Below, one piece after another: positions 42,488 through 51,245 of a stretch of 64,000 nt of DNA. Numbering within the stretch: the first letter of the stretch is position 1; each line of letters begins with the position of its first letter. The DNA is from Ruminimicrobiellum sp045223915 (GTDB lineage: Bacteria > Elusimicrobiota > Endomicrobiia > Endomicrobiales > Endomicrobiaceae). The stretch is from contig JBGUZU010000034.1 in NCBI GenBank assembly GCA_045223915.1, forward strand, positions 124,001-188,000, given 5' to 3'. The translations under genes were made by a program, and so were the position numbers. The notes beneath the pieces are model-generated. The model made no database searches, had not been told where the DNA came from, and saw nothing but the letters and a program-made list of their open reading frames with translations.

Positions 42488-43507
42488 ATGAATAAAAACT
42501 TTTATGATAAAATTTTCATCGTACTAAATAAACAACAAGTTTTTTCTTTTGAAGATATACAAAATTTTCAAAAGAAAATAACCGATGAATTTGTAAAAGA
42601 AAAATGTGTAGATTATTACGGATGGTTCAAAAATAATTACAGCAGTTTGGAATATTTTTATAACCTATTGGAAGATGAAAAAGAAAAACAATTGTATTTA
42701 AAAATGATTGTTTCAAAACTTTTGGGTCCCGTATATGCAACGGAACAAGAGAAAGAAAAATATATTCACTCGAGAGATATTTTTGACAGCTTATTGGTAG
42801 ATAATTCAATAAAACAACTAAAATCAGTTACAAGAAAATTAAAATTTTATAATTTGTCAAAACTCGGTTACGATATAAAATTATATGGAGCAAGAGCATT
42901 GCTCGATAAACTTGTAATCCATAACCAATATTCCTATAAAGATTGTAAAATTGAAAAAGGTGATTTTGTTATAGATGCGGGCGGTTGTTGGGGAGACACT
43001 TCATTAATATTTTCTTCAATAGTTGGTGATGAGGGAAAAATTTTCACATTTGAATTTTTCGATGATAATTTGAATGTACTTAAAGAAAATTTTTCTCATA
43101 ACAAAAATCTTTCCAAAAATATTATTTTAGCGGAACAACCGCTATACAATAAATCAAACGAAATTCTTTACTTAAACCATGCTTGTGCCGATATTACGAC
43201 ATTAACGGAAACAAAAAATAATTTGCAGCAATATAAAACAATATCGATTGACGATTATATTGAAAACAACAAAATAGAAAAAATAGATTTTATTAAAATG
43301 GATATAGAAGGTTGTGAACTAAAAGCTTTGCATGGTGCAACAAACACATTAAAAAAATATAAACCGAAACTTGCAATAGCTGCTTACCATAAATACGAAG
43401 ATTATTACGAAATACCGAAATTCTTAAATGAATTAAATGTAGGATATAAATTTTATTTTGCAAACTATACTTTAGGTTTTACGGATACTGTTATATATGT
43501 TAAATAA
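42488..43507 (+). CDS. FkbM family methyltransferase
   Basis: A 339-residue protein. The C-terminal half is an S-adenosylmethionine-dependent methyltransferase of the FkbM type: DFVIDAGGCWGDTSLIFS forms the SAM loop, FTFEFFDDNLNVLKENF is the second motif, and FIKMDIEGCELKALHGA is the family signature. The N-terminal 150 residues are not recognised. FkbM proteins in polysaccharide loci usually O-methylate sugars. The gene is divergent from rfbG, and the promoter suggests a leaderless message. Confidence 0.88.
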   Translation: MNKNFYDKIFIVLNKQQVFSFEDIQNFQKKITDEFVKEKCVDYYGWFKNNYSSLEYFYNLLEDEKEKQLYLKMIVSKLLGPVYATEQEKEKYIHSRDIFDSLLVDNSIKQLKSVTRKLKFYNLSKLGYDIKLYGARALLDKLVIHNQYSYKDCKIEKGDFVIDAGGCWGDTSLIFSSIVGDEGKIFTFEFFDDNLNVLKENFSHNKNLSKNIILAEQPLYNKSNEILYLNHACADITTLTETKNNLQQYKTISIDDYIENNKIEKIDFIKMDIEGCELKALHGATNTLKKYKPKLAIAAYHKYEDYYEIPKFLNELNVGYKFYFANYTLGFTDTVIYVK

Positions 43508-43513
43508 ATTTGC

Positions 43514-43519
43514 TATAAT
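43514..43519 (+). promoter_or_regulatory. -10 box 6 bases before the first HD gene
   Basis: TATAAT at 43514–43519 with ATG at 43526. The expected start site coincides with the A of the ATG. The -35 region 17 bases up is TTATAT, a weak match. Confidence 0.5.
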
Positions 43520-43525
43520 ATAAAA

Positions 43526-44200
43526 ATGTTATTGAATTTTGAAGATATTAGAAAAAACGAAGAACTTTTAACATACTTGAAATATGCCGATAGTTATTTT
43601 GAGAGTATCGGATATAAAGAGCATGGCTTACCTCATGCTATGTTTACGGCTGAAAGAGCAGCGGATGTTTTAAGACAGCTCGGACATACTGTAAGAATAC
43701 AAGAACTTGCAAAGATTGCGGGTTTTTTGCACGATATAGGTAACATTGTAGGAAGAACCGATCATGCACAAAGCGGTTCTGTTATAGCAATGCATATTTT
43801 AAGCAAAATGGATATTTCAGAAGAAAGATATAATAGTGATATTTTTGAAATTTTCGGTGCTATAGGTAGTCATGAAGATAAAAATATGACACCTCCAACC
43901 GAAATAGCGGCAGCTGTTGTTTTAGGTGATAAAACAGATGTAAGATGTCAAAGGTTAAGAAATGAAAAAGAAATATTTAAAGATGTTCATTCCAAAGTTA
44001 TAGCCGCTTGTAATAATACCAAATTGGAAGTAAACAAAGAGAAGAAAGAAATTTCATTAAGTTTGGATATTGATACAAATATCTGCTCTATAATGGAATA
44101 TTTTGAAATTTTCACACAAAGAACTATATATTGCAGCAAAGCTTGTAGTGTTTTAAATTGTGATTTTTCTTTATATATCAACGGGGATAGGTTCTTATAA
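43526..44200 (+). CDS. HD-domain metal-dependent phosphohydrolase, copy 1
   Basis: A 224-residue protein of the HD superfamily. Metal ligands are visible as His in HGLPHAMF, the pair in FLHDIGN, His in DHAQSG, His in SHEDKN and Asp in LGDKTDVR. This larger set suggests a two-metal centre. Substrates of related small HD proteins include nucleotides and phospho-linked signals, but none can be assigned here. It is one base overlapping with tgt and belongs to the same operon as a second, related HD protein located after yajC. Confidence 0.85.
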   Translation: MLLNFEDIRKNEELLTYLKYADSYFESIGYKEHGLPHAMFTAERAADVLRQLGHTVRIQELAKIAGFLHDIGNIVGRTDHAQSGSVIAMHILSKMDISEERYNSDIFEIFGAIGSHEDKNMTPPTEIAAAVVLGDKTDVRCQRLRNEKEIFKDVHSKVIAACNNTKLEVNKEKKEISLSLDIDTNICSIMEYFEIFTQRTIYCSKACSVLNCDFSLYINGDRFL

Positions 44201-45342
44201 TGCAATGCGGTTCATTTCAGTTGTTAAAAAAATCAAGCCAATGCAGTGCAAGACTCGGTAAATTATACACGACAAGAGGTATAATAGATACGCCTGTTTT
44301 TATGCCGGTAGGTACTCAAGGTTCCGTAAAATCTGTTTCCACAGAACAATTAATAGAATCAAAAGCACAAATAATACTTGCAAATTCTTATCACATATAT
44401 TTAAGACCAGGGCTTGAAATAATAAAAAAAGCAGGCGGGATACAAAAATTTAATTCTTGGAACAGACCTATGCTTACGGATTCCGGTGGGTTCCAAATTT
44501 TTTCTCTTAATGATTTCAGAAAAATAAAAGAAGAAGGTGCGGAATTTAAATCTCATATAGACGGTTCAAAACATTTTATATCACCGGAAATATCAATGCA
44601 GATACAAAAAACTATTGGAGCTGATATTATAATGTGTTTTGATGAATGTACTCCGTATCCTTCAACTTATGAGTATGCAAAAAATTCCATGCTTATGAGT
44701 TTGAATTGGGCAAAAAGATGTAAAACGGAATTTTACAAAGATGATGCATGTAATACACAGGCATTATTCGGTATTGTTCAAGGTTCTGTTTATAAAGATT
44801 TAAGAAAAGAAAGTGCTTTAAGAATGCAGGATATAGATTTTGTCGGATATGCTATAGGCGGAGTGTCGGTAGGAGAATCGAAAGAAGAAATGTTGGATGT
44901 TATAGAAAATACGGTTCCATTCTTACCGGAAAACAAGGCAAGATATCTTATGGGAGTAGGAATGCCGGAAGATATTTGGGACGGAATTGAAAGAGGAATA
45001 GATATGTTTGATTGTGTAATTCCTACAAGAAACGGAAGAAACGGGCAGGCATTTACAACTTACGGTAAAATAAATATAAAAAACGGTGAATATAAAGATA
45101 AATTCGAACCGTTGGATCCTGAATGCGATTGTCAAACTTGTAAAGGATACACTAAGGCATATTTAAACCATTTGTTTCGTTCGCAAGAGATATTAGCACT
45201 TACTTTGTTGTCTTTACATAATATTAATTTTATGTTAAAATTAACGGATAAAATTAGAAAAGCTTTGGTAGAAGATACTTTTTTGGAAACTAAACAAGAA
45301 TTCTTCAGAAAATATTATTCAAATAAAAAATCCAACAGCTGA
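44200..45342 (+). CDS. tgt: Queuine/preQ1 tRNA-guanine transglycosylase
   Basis: A 380-residue enzyme that exchanges G34 for preQ1 in tRNAs with GUN anticodons. The active-site Asp and its surroundings are in LTDSGGFQIFSL, the nucleophile Asp in DCVIPTRNGRNGQ, and the zinc ligands are CDCQTCKGYTKAYLNH. GIVQGSVYKDLR and GYAIGGVSVGES are strongly conserved. In many bacteria tgt is followed by yajC and secDF, as here. The start overlaps the stop of the first HD gene. Confidence 0.97.
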   Translation: MQCGSFQLLKKSSQCSARLGKLYTTRGIIDTPVFMPVGTQGSVKSVSTEQLIESKAQIILANSYHIYLRPGLEIIKKAGGIQKFNSWNRPMLTDSGGFQIFSLNDFRKIKEEGAEFKSHIDGSKHFISPEISMQIQKTIGADIIMCFDECTPYPSTYEYAKNSMLMSLNWAKRCKTEFYKDDACNTQALFGIVQGSVYKDLRKESALRMQDIDFVGYAIGGVSVGESKEEMLDVIENTVPFLPENKARYLMGVGMPEDIWDGIERGIDMFDCVIPTRNGRNGQAFTTYGKINIKNGEYKDKFEPLDPECDCQTCKGYTKAYLNHLFRSQEILALTLLSLHNINFMLKLTDKIRKALVEDTFLETKQEFFRKYYSNKKSNS

Positions 45343-45359
45343 AATATGGAGTTAGAAAG

Positions 45360-45743
45360 ATGTTAAAATTTAATGTTTTGGTGTTAGTGAGTTTATTTTT
45401 ATCTCAAAATATATATGCAGACGGTACGACGGCACCTGCAGCATCACCCGCCGGAGCTTTCGGTGGTTTAATGCCGTTATTAATAATATTTGTTTTTTTC
45501 TACTTATTTTTAATAAGACCGCAACAAAAGCAGAGAAAAGAACTAGAAAGACAAATAAATGCTATAAAAAAAGATGATACAATACTTACTTCCGGTGGAA
45601 TATACGCAAGAGTTATTGCTGTAAAAGAACAAGATGTTGAAGCTGAGATTTCACATAATGTCAGAGTAAAAATTGCTAAATCGGCTATTGTAAGTGTTAT
45701 AGATAATAATAAACCTGTTACTCCGGAAATAATTAAAAAGTAG
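45360..45743 (+). CDS. yajC: Preprotein translocase accessory protein YajC
   Basis: A 127-residue inner membrane protein that associates with SecDF. It has an unusual N-terminal signal-like segment (residues 1–20), then the typical helix (GLMPLLIIFVFFYLFLIRPQQKQRKE) and a soluble domain (IKKDDTILTSGGIYARVIAVKEQDVEAEI). The stop codon directly abuts the next ATG (TAGATG). It forms part of the HD–tgt–yajC–HD–secD–secF operon. Confidence 0.93.
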   Translation: MLKFNVLVLVSLFLSQNIYADGTTAPAASPAGAFGGLMPLLIIFVFFYLFLIRPQQKQRKELERQINAIKKDDTILTSGGIYARVIAVKEQDVEAEISHNVRVKIAKSAIVSVIDNNKPVTPEIIKK

Positions 45744-46430
45744 ATGAATACAACAGAACTTAAATTTTCAACTGTAATGCTTGAAGATGTTAAAGCCAAT
45801 GAAATGGTAAATAGTTTTATTCAGGCTGCGAATGATTATTTAGGAGCAATAGGGTATACGGAACACGGATACAGACATGTAAGTTTGGTATCTTCTGTTG
45901 CCGAAAGTATTTTAGTTTCTTTGGGATATCCGAAAAGATTACAGGAACTTGCTGCAATAGCAGGGTATGTTCATGATATAGGTAATGTTATTAACAGACA
46001 AGATCATGGTCAGTCGGCAGCACTTATATCCATGAGTATACTAAGGTATATGGGCTTTACTCCGGATGAGGTTTCGTTGATAGTTTCCGCGGTAGGAAAT
46101 CACGAAGAAGAAATAGGGGATCCCGTAAATCCCGTTGCTGCGGCATTAATACTTGCGGATAAGTCTGATGTGCATAAAACAAGAGTAAGAAATATGAATA
46201 TTATTTCTACGGATATACACGACAGAGTAAATTTTGCCGTTGACAGATCTTTTTTGAAAGTAAATAAAGAAACAAGAATAATATCTTTGAATTTGAATAT
46301 TGATACAAAAGTTGCTCAAGTAATTGAGTACTTTGAAATATTTATGTCCAGAATGGACATGTGCAGAAGAGCAGCAAAATTTTTAGATTGTAAGTTTGAA
46401 TTAATAATAAATGAGAGGAAATTACTTTAA
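45744..46430 (+). CDS. HD-domain metal-dependent phosphohydrolase, copy 2
   Basis: A 228-residue paralogue of the HD gene at 43526. The same ligands appear: His in HGYRHVSL, HD in YVHDIGN, His in DHGQSA, His in NHEEEI and Asp in ADKSDVHK. The C-terminal region (LNLNIDTKVAQVIEYFEIFMSRMDMCRRAAKFLDCKFEL) is shared with copy 1 (SLDIDTNICSIMEYFEIF…). Two copies in one operon point to heteromer formation or different substrates. It overlaps secD by one base (TAATG). Its placement is conserved enough in the operon to suggest co-expression with the Sec machinery, though no link is known. Confidence 0.85.
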   Translation: MNTTELKFSTVMLEDVKANEMVNSFIQAANDYLGAIGYTEHGYRHVSLVSSVAESILVSLGYPKRLQELAAIAGYVHDIGNVINRQDHGQSAALISMSILRYMGFTPDEVSLIVSAVGNHEEEIGDPVNPVAAALILADKSDVHKTRVRNMNIISTDIHDRVNFAVDRSFLKVNKETRIISLNLNIDTKVAQVIEYFEIFMSRMDMCRRAAKFLDCKFELIINERKLL

Positions 46431-47854
46431 TGAACAAACTTGGATTCAGAACAGTAGTTACAGCGTTGTTAATCATTCTTTCGGGGTATTTTTTGTTTCC
46501 TACCTTTGAATGGTATAGAATGAGTGACGATGAAAAAGCAAAAGCAGAAAAATCAAAAGATCCGATTATCAGTAAGACATTGAATTTAGGTCTTGATTTA
46601 AGAGGCGGCACACATCTTTTATTAGAAGTTGATGCTTCTAAATTAGATGAGACGGTTAGCGTAAAAGATGCAGTTGACAGAGCAGTAGAAGTTATAAGAA
46701 ACAGAATAGATCAGTTCGGTGTTGCAGAACCTTTGATTGCAAAACAAGGTGACAGATGGATAGTGGTTCAGCTCCCGGGTATAAAAGATCCTGCCAGAGC
46801 AAAAGAACTTATCGGAAAAACAGCATTGTTGGAATTTTGCTTGGTTAGTACCGATAATGATGCATTAAACAAAATTCAAGATAAAATGAGAGAAAAAGAT
46901 TTATCTAAAGCGGAAGAAGCTTTAAACGATGAAGAAATAAAAGCTTTAATCCCTGAAGGATATTTCATTGCAGACAGTAAAGAAGACAGCAGAGTATATT
47001 TATTGAAAGAAGCTTCTCTCACCGGTGCATACCTTGTAAATGCAAAAGTTGAACTTGCTACCGGAGGATTCGGTTATCCTCATGTATCATTGGAATTTAA
47101 TAAAGACGGCGGAAAAATATTTGCAGATGTTACAGGTGCAAATATAGATAGAAATTTAGCAATTGTTCTTGATGGTATAGTTCAGTCTGCTCCCGTTATC
47201 AGATCGAGAATTCCTGACGGAAGAGCAATAATTGAAGGAAACTTCAATGCAGATGATGCAAAATTGTTGGCTACCGTTTTAAGAGCCGGTGCTTTGCCTG
47301 CTCCGGTTAGAATAATAGAAGAAAGAACTGTAGGACCAAGCCTTGGTGATGACTCAATTAAAAAAGGTTTTACATCAGCACTGATAGGTGTTGGTATTGT
47401 TTTGTTGTTTATGCTTATATATTATGGTTTCTCCGGATTAATTGCAGATATCGCATTGTGCTTGAATTTCTTTATACTTATGGGAATAATGTCTTATTTC
47501 CAATTCACATTAACATTGCCCGGTATCGCAGGTATTGCATTAACACTTGCAATGGCGGTCGATGCAAATGTTCTTATATTGGAAAGAATAAGAGAGGAAC
47601 TGAATATCGGTAAGACGGCACGAGTTGCTGTTGATGCTGGTTACGATAAAGCTTTTGTTACTATTTTTGATTCAAACGTAACTACATTAATAGCTGCAGT
47701 ATTTTTGTTTCAATTCGGAACGGGACCTATAAAAGGTTTTGCCGTTACATTAACAATAGGTTTGTGCATCAGTATGTTTACGGCTATTGTTGTTACGAAA
47801 TTAATATACGATTTCTTGTTTAAAGAAAGTTTTATAAATAAAATAAAATTATAA
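46430..47854 (+). CDS. secD: Protein translocase subunit SecD
   Basis: A 474-residue inner membrane protein that uses proton motive force to assist export after SecA. The N-terminal helix is followed by LNLGLDLRGGTHLLLEVD and the P1 domain, then GIVQSAPVIRSRI and the C-terminal bundle of five helices with AMAVDANVLILERIREEL. It is shorter than E. coli SecD because the periplasmic P1 domain lacks an insertion. secF follows after 16 bases. Confidence 0.97.
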   Translation: MNKLGFRTVVTALLIILSGYFLFPTFEWYRMSDDEKAKAEKSKDPIISKTLNLGLDLRGGTHLLLEVDASKLDETVSVKDAVDRAVEVIRNRIDQFGVAEPLIAKQGDRWIVVQLPGIKDPARAKELIGKTALLEFCLVSTDNDALNKIQDKMREKDLSKAEEALNDEEIKALIPEGYFIADSKEDSRVYLLKEASLTGAYLVNAKVELATGGFGYPHVSLEFNKDGGKIFADVTGANIDRNLAIVLDGIVQSAPVIRSRIPDGRAIIEGNFNADDAKLLATVLRAGALPAPVRIIEERTVGPSLGDDSIKKGFTSALIGVGIVLLFMLIYYGFSGLIADIALCLNFFILMGIMSYFQFTLTLPGIAGIALTLAMAVDANVLILERIREELNIGKTARVAVDAGYDKAFVTIFDSNVTTLIAAVFLFQFGTGPIKGFAVTLTIGLCISMFTAIVVTKLIYDFLFKESFINKIKL

Positions 47855-47870
47855 TAATTGGAGGCATACT

Positions 47871-48788
47871 GTGCAATTTTTTAAGACACCTAAGATAGAT
47901 TTTATAGGTAAAAGATATTTAGCATTTACAATATCGATAATATTGATAATTGTTGGTATTTGTGCCATAGCAATTAAAGGACCTAACTATGGTATAGATT
48001 TCAGTGGTGGTATTTTAATGCAATTTTCATTTGATAAAGAAATTCAAATGGATGTTATAAGACAAGGCTTATCTTCACAGGAAGGTTTAAATTTTGAATT
48101 GCAGTCAACAGGAAAAAACGGAATAATAATAAGAGTTAAGAAAACAGAACAATCTCAAGATGAAATGGCAAAGAATATATTGTCTGTATTGCAATCTAAA
48201 TATTCCGATTCTCAAATAACAACGGACAGAGTAGAATATGTAGGTCCTGCAGTCGGTAAACATTTAACTAAACAAGCAATGTATGCTTTCAGTTTTGTGT
48301 TTATAGGTATTATTGTTTATGTTGCTTTCAGATTTAAATCCGCATTGTGGGGTGTTGTCGGAGTTCTTGCTTTGATTCACGATGCATTCATTACATTCGG
48401 TTTGATGGTTTTAATGGATAAGCAAATAGATTTAACGTTGGTTGCAGCACTTTTAACTATTGTCGGTTATTCTATTAACAACACAATTGTTTTGTTTGAT
48501 AGAATAAGGGAAAACTTAAGACTTATAGCAAAAGAAACATTTGCAACCACAATAAACATAAGTATCAATGGTGTTTTAGGCAGAAGTGTTATTACATCAT
48601 TGACCGTTGCTTTTGTTTCTTTGATTATATTGTTCTTAGGTGGGGAAGTTATAAGCGATTTCGGTTTGGCATTGTTTTTAGGTAATATTATAGGTTTCTT
48701 CTCCAGTGTATTTGTATGTGCACCTTTAACATATGAATGGGAAAAGAGAAAAAGAGACAGATTTAAAAAGAATATGGGAAAAAAATAA
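47871..48788 (+). CDS. secF: Protein translocase subunit SecF
   Basis: A 305-residue partner of SecD. It starts with GTG 47871, which has GGAGG 7 bases upstream. The N-terminal GPNYGIDFSGGILMQFSFD and the C-terminal TIVGYSINNTIVLFDRIREN are hallmarks. Six membrane helices are visible. The transcript ends in a long stem-loop 26 bases after the stop. Confidence 0.97.
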   Translation: MQFFKTPKIDFIGKRYLAFTISIILIIVGICAIAIKGPNYGIDFSGGILMQFSFDKEIQMDVIRQGLSSQEGLNFELQSTGKNGIIIRVKKTEQSQDEMAKNILSVLQSKYSDSQITTDRVEYVGPAVGKHLTKQAMYAFSFVFIGIIVYVAFRFKSALWGVVGVLALIHDAFITFGLMVLMDKQIDLTLVAALLTIVGYSINNTIVLFDRIRENLRLIAKETFATTINISINGVLGRSVITSLTVAFVSLIILFLGGEVISDFGLALFLGNIIGFFSSVFVCAPLTYEWEKRKRDRFKKNMGKK

Positions 48789-48814
48789 GTTTTGATATAC
48801 ACTTTGAAATAATA

Positions 48815-48881
48815 TTAGCTGAGAGGTTTTAGGTTAAAAATACTCAATATAATACCGAAAATTTCTCAGCTAAAATTTTTA
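48815..48881 (+). terminator. Long-stem terminator of the secDF operon
   Basis: Arms TTAGCTGAGAGGTTTT (48815–48830) and AAAATTTCTCAGCTAA (48858–48873) form 16 pairs including two G–T pairs around a 27-base loop. A T-rich run ATTTTTAT follows. Confidence 0.75.
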
Positions 48882-48906
48882 TAGAATTAAAATAAGGTTT
48901 TTCATC

Positions 48907-49482
48907 ATGAGAAAGATAAAAAATTTTAAAATCAGTATAAGAACAAGAGAAATATCAAGAATTATAAGAAAACTACTTAATATGGAAGAACTACCGATAG
49001 AAGTTGAAGAAGCTGTTCAAAAATCTTGTTTTGTTTGTGAAAAAGTCATAAAACCGGCAGTGGTTTACGATACGTTTTCCAAGGAAACAATGGTTTTTCC
49101 GATTGAGTTTGAAGCTCCGGAAAAATGGATAGCCGTAAGTCCTTATATTTTGACTATAGGCAATGTGTTGCAGGAAGAATATAATAAAAATAAAGAGCTC
49201 TTTGGAGAGTATGGTGTTCAAATTGTATCAGCAATTTCGGCAGACGCTTTAGATCAGTCGCGAAACTTTGTTCAAAAATTGTTGGCATCGGAAGCAAGTG
49301 ATGAAAATTGTGAATTGTCCAGGAATATTGAACTTCCTAAACAATATAATCAAGAAATTGTAAATTTTCTTCCGGTAGATAAAATAAATTTGTCTTTAGA
49401 TGATGACGGAAACTTTGTTCCGACAAATTCTATGTCAGGTTTATATTATTGGATTCCTCTAAAAAAGAAAGGCAGAAAATAA
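48907..49482 (+). CDS. MetH activation-domain-like protein
   Basis: A 191-residue protein with no recognisable signal peptide. The middle and end (YILTIGNVLQEEYNKN, VSAISADALDQSRNFVQKLL, ELSRNIELPKQYNQEIVNFL, INLSLDDDGNFVPTNSMSGLYYW) follow the pattern of the vitamin B12-dependent methionine synthase activation domain: a TIG segment, a helix with Asp/Ala, a short S/R-P region and the final PxxSxSG. In MetH this domain binds SAM for reductive reactivation of cobalamin. As a separate protein it may assist a split MetH or serve another corrinoid enzyme. The assignment is by motif order only. It ends 7 bases before the ABC transporter. Confidence 0.5.
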   Translation: MRKIKNFKISIRTREISRIIRKLLNMEELPIEVEEAVQKSCFVCEKVIKPAVVYDTFSKETMVFPIEFEAPEKWIAVSPYILTIGNVLQEEYNKNKELFGEYGVQIVSAISADALDQSRNFVQKLLASEASDENCELSRNIELPKQYNQEIVNFLPVDKINLSLDDDGNFVPTNSMSGLYYWIPLKKKGRK

Positions 49483-49489
49483 AATTATT

Positions 49490-51223
49490 ATGAAATCTAT
49501 AAAAGAAATAATAATAAAATTAAAAACGATTTATAACAAAAAACAACAGATAAAATTTGCTTTTTTATTTGCGTTGATAGCAGTTTCCGGTTTTTTGGAA
49601 CTTATAGGAATATCGTTGATTTTACCATTCATAAATATTGTTATTAATCCTGAAATAATAATGACTAATAAATATCTGTTTTTTGTTTATAATTTGTTTC
49701 ATATAAGCAATACTACAAATTTTTTGATTTTTTTAGCATTTGTTTTAATTGCGGTATATATATTAAAAAATCTATATATGTTGATTGTTTATTATTTCCA
49801 ATATAAAATATTATATAATGCTCAAAAAGATATTTCTTTACAACTAATAAAATTCTATATAAATCAACCGTATTCTTATCATTTGAATATAAATACTTCT
49901 GAAATGGTTAGGATAGTTACACAGGACACAACTCGATGCTCTGATTTTTTAACAAATACATTCTTTTTATTATCTGAATTTATTGTTTTATTGTTGGTTA
50001 CAAGTTTTCTTTTTTATATTAATAAAATAGTTACAATAGTTTTAGTTATTTTATTTGTTTTTATATTTTTTGGAATATTTAAAGTTTTAAAACCAAGATT
50101 AAAAGTTTTTGCAAAAAATAATCAAAAATATCATAGCGGAATGATTAAATGGATACAACAATCTTTGGGAGCAATTAAAGATATAAAGATTTTGCAAAAA
50201 GAGCAATTTTTTATAAATAAATATTATGATAGTTCCGTTCAATATGCATCTGCGCAAAAGCACTACCGTTTTTTAGAACAGTTTCCCAGATTATTGATAG
50301 AGTCTTTTGTTGTATCGGTTATTCTTTTCGTTATAATATGTTTGTTGTATAGGGGAATAGATGCGTCTACAATAATAATTCAAATGGCTGTTTTTGCTAT
50401 GGCGGCATTTAGATTAATGCCTTCAATGAATAGAATGCAGGTTGCAGTAAATGCTTTAATGTATTTTATGCCATCAATAAATGTTGTTTACAGAGATTTG
50501 AAAAATACGAGAGTTGTTGGGTATTTAAAGCAAGATGAAAATAAAAAAATAAATATTGAAAAAGGTATTTGTATTAACAATATATCCTATAAATATCCTA
50601 ACACCGAAAAGTATATTTTTAAAGATATTTCTTTTAATATACAAAAAGGAAGGTCTGTAGGATTTGAAGGCCCGACGGGTGCAGGGAAAACAACGATAGT
50701 GGATGTTATTTTAGGTTTACTTAATCCTACAGATGGTTCAATAACAGTAGATAATGTTAATGTTCATAAAAATAAAAGCAACTGGTTTTCAAAAATAGGA
50801 TATGTTCCGCAGTTTATATATCTTACGGATGATACAATAAAAAATAATATATTGTTTTATGACGATGAAAACGTTGATAATGATAAGTTAAATACTGTTA
50901 TAGAACAAGCTCAATTGAAAGAGTTTATAGATTCTTTACCGAATGGCTTGGATACAATTGTCGGTGAAAGAGGAATAAGATTGTCGGGTGGACAAAGACA
51001 AAGAATAGGTATAGCAAGAGCTTTATATAAAAAACCGGAAATTTTAGTGTTGGATGAAGCAACATCAGCATTGGATAATGATACTGAAAAAGCGGTTATG
51101 CAAGCAATAGAACATTTATATGGAAAAATTACAATGTTGGTTATAGCACACAGACTTACGACTATAGAAAAATGTGACGAAATTTACAAGATAGATAAAG
51201 GAACATTAATTAAAGTTAAATGA
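49490..51223 (+). CDS. PglK-like ABC transporter, lipid-linked glycan flippase
   Basis: A 577-residue half-transporter with membrane and ATPase domains fused. Six helices lie in the first 320 residues. The ATPase has Walker A GPTGAGKTT, signature LSGGQRQRIGIARAL, Walker B ILVLDEATSALD and the His switch AHRLTT. The membrane part has the length and spacing of PglK/WlaB-type flippases that move undecaprenyl-linked oligosaccharides across the inner membrane. The neighbours are sugar-biosynthetic genes, which fits. Multidrug or protease-linked export is a less likely alternative. Confidence 0.88.
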   Translation: MKSIKEIIIKLKTIYNKKQQIKFAFLFALIAVSGFLELIGISLILPFINIVINPEIIMTNKYLFFVYNLFHISNTTNFLIFLAFVLIAVYILKNLYMLIVYYFQYKILYNAQKDISLQLIKFYINQPYSYHLNINTSEMVRIVTQDTTRCSDFLTNTFFLLSEFIVLLLVTSFLFYINKIVTIVLVILFVFIFFGIFKVLKPRLKVFAKNNQKYHSGMIKWIQQSLGAIKDIKILQKEQFFINKYYDSSVQYASAQKHYRFLEQFPRLLIESFVVSVILFVIICLLYRGIDASTIIIQMAVFAMAAFRLMPSMNRMQVAVNALMYFMPSINVVYRDLKNTRVVGYLKQDENKKINIEKGICINNISYKYPNTEKYIFKDISFNIQKGRSVGFEGPTGAGKTTIVDVILGLLNPTDGSITVDNVNVHKNKSNWFSKIGYVPQFIYLTDDTIKNNILFYDDENVDNDKLNTVIEQAQLKEFIDSLPNGLDTIVGERGIRLSGGQRQRIGIARALYKKPEILVLDEATSALDNDTEKAVMQAIEHLYGKITMLVIAHRLTTIEKCDEIYKIDKGTLIKVK

Positions 51224-51245
51224 TTTTATTATAAGAAATAATAAA

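Noticed and set aside
43526..46430. HD proteins as part of an antiphage defence system
   Set aside because: They lie in a housekeeping tgt–yajC–secDF operon, with no cyclase, effector or other defence gene nearby.
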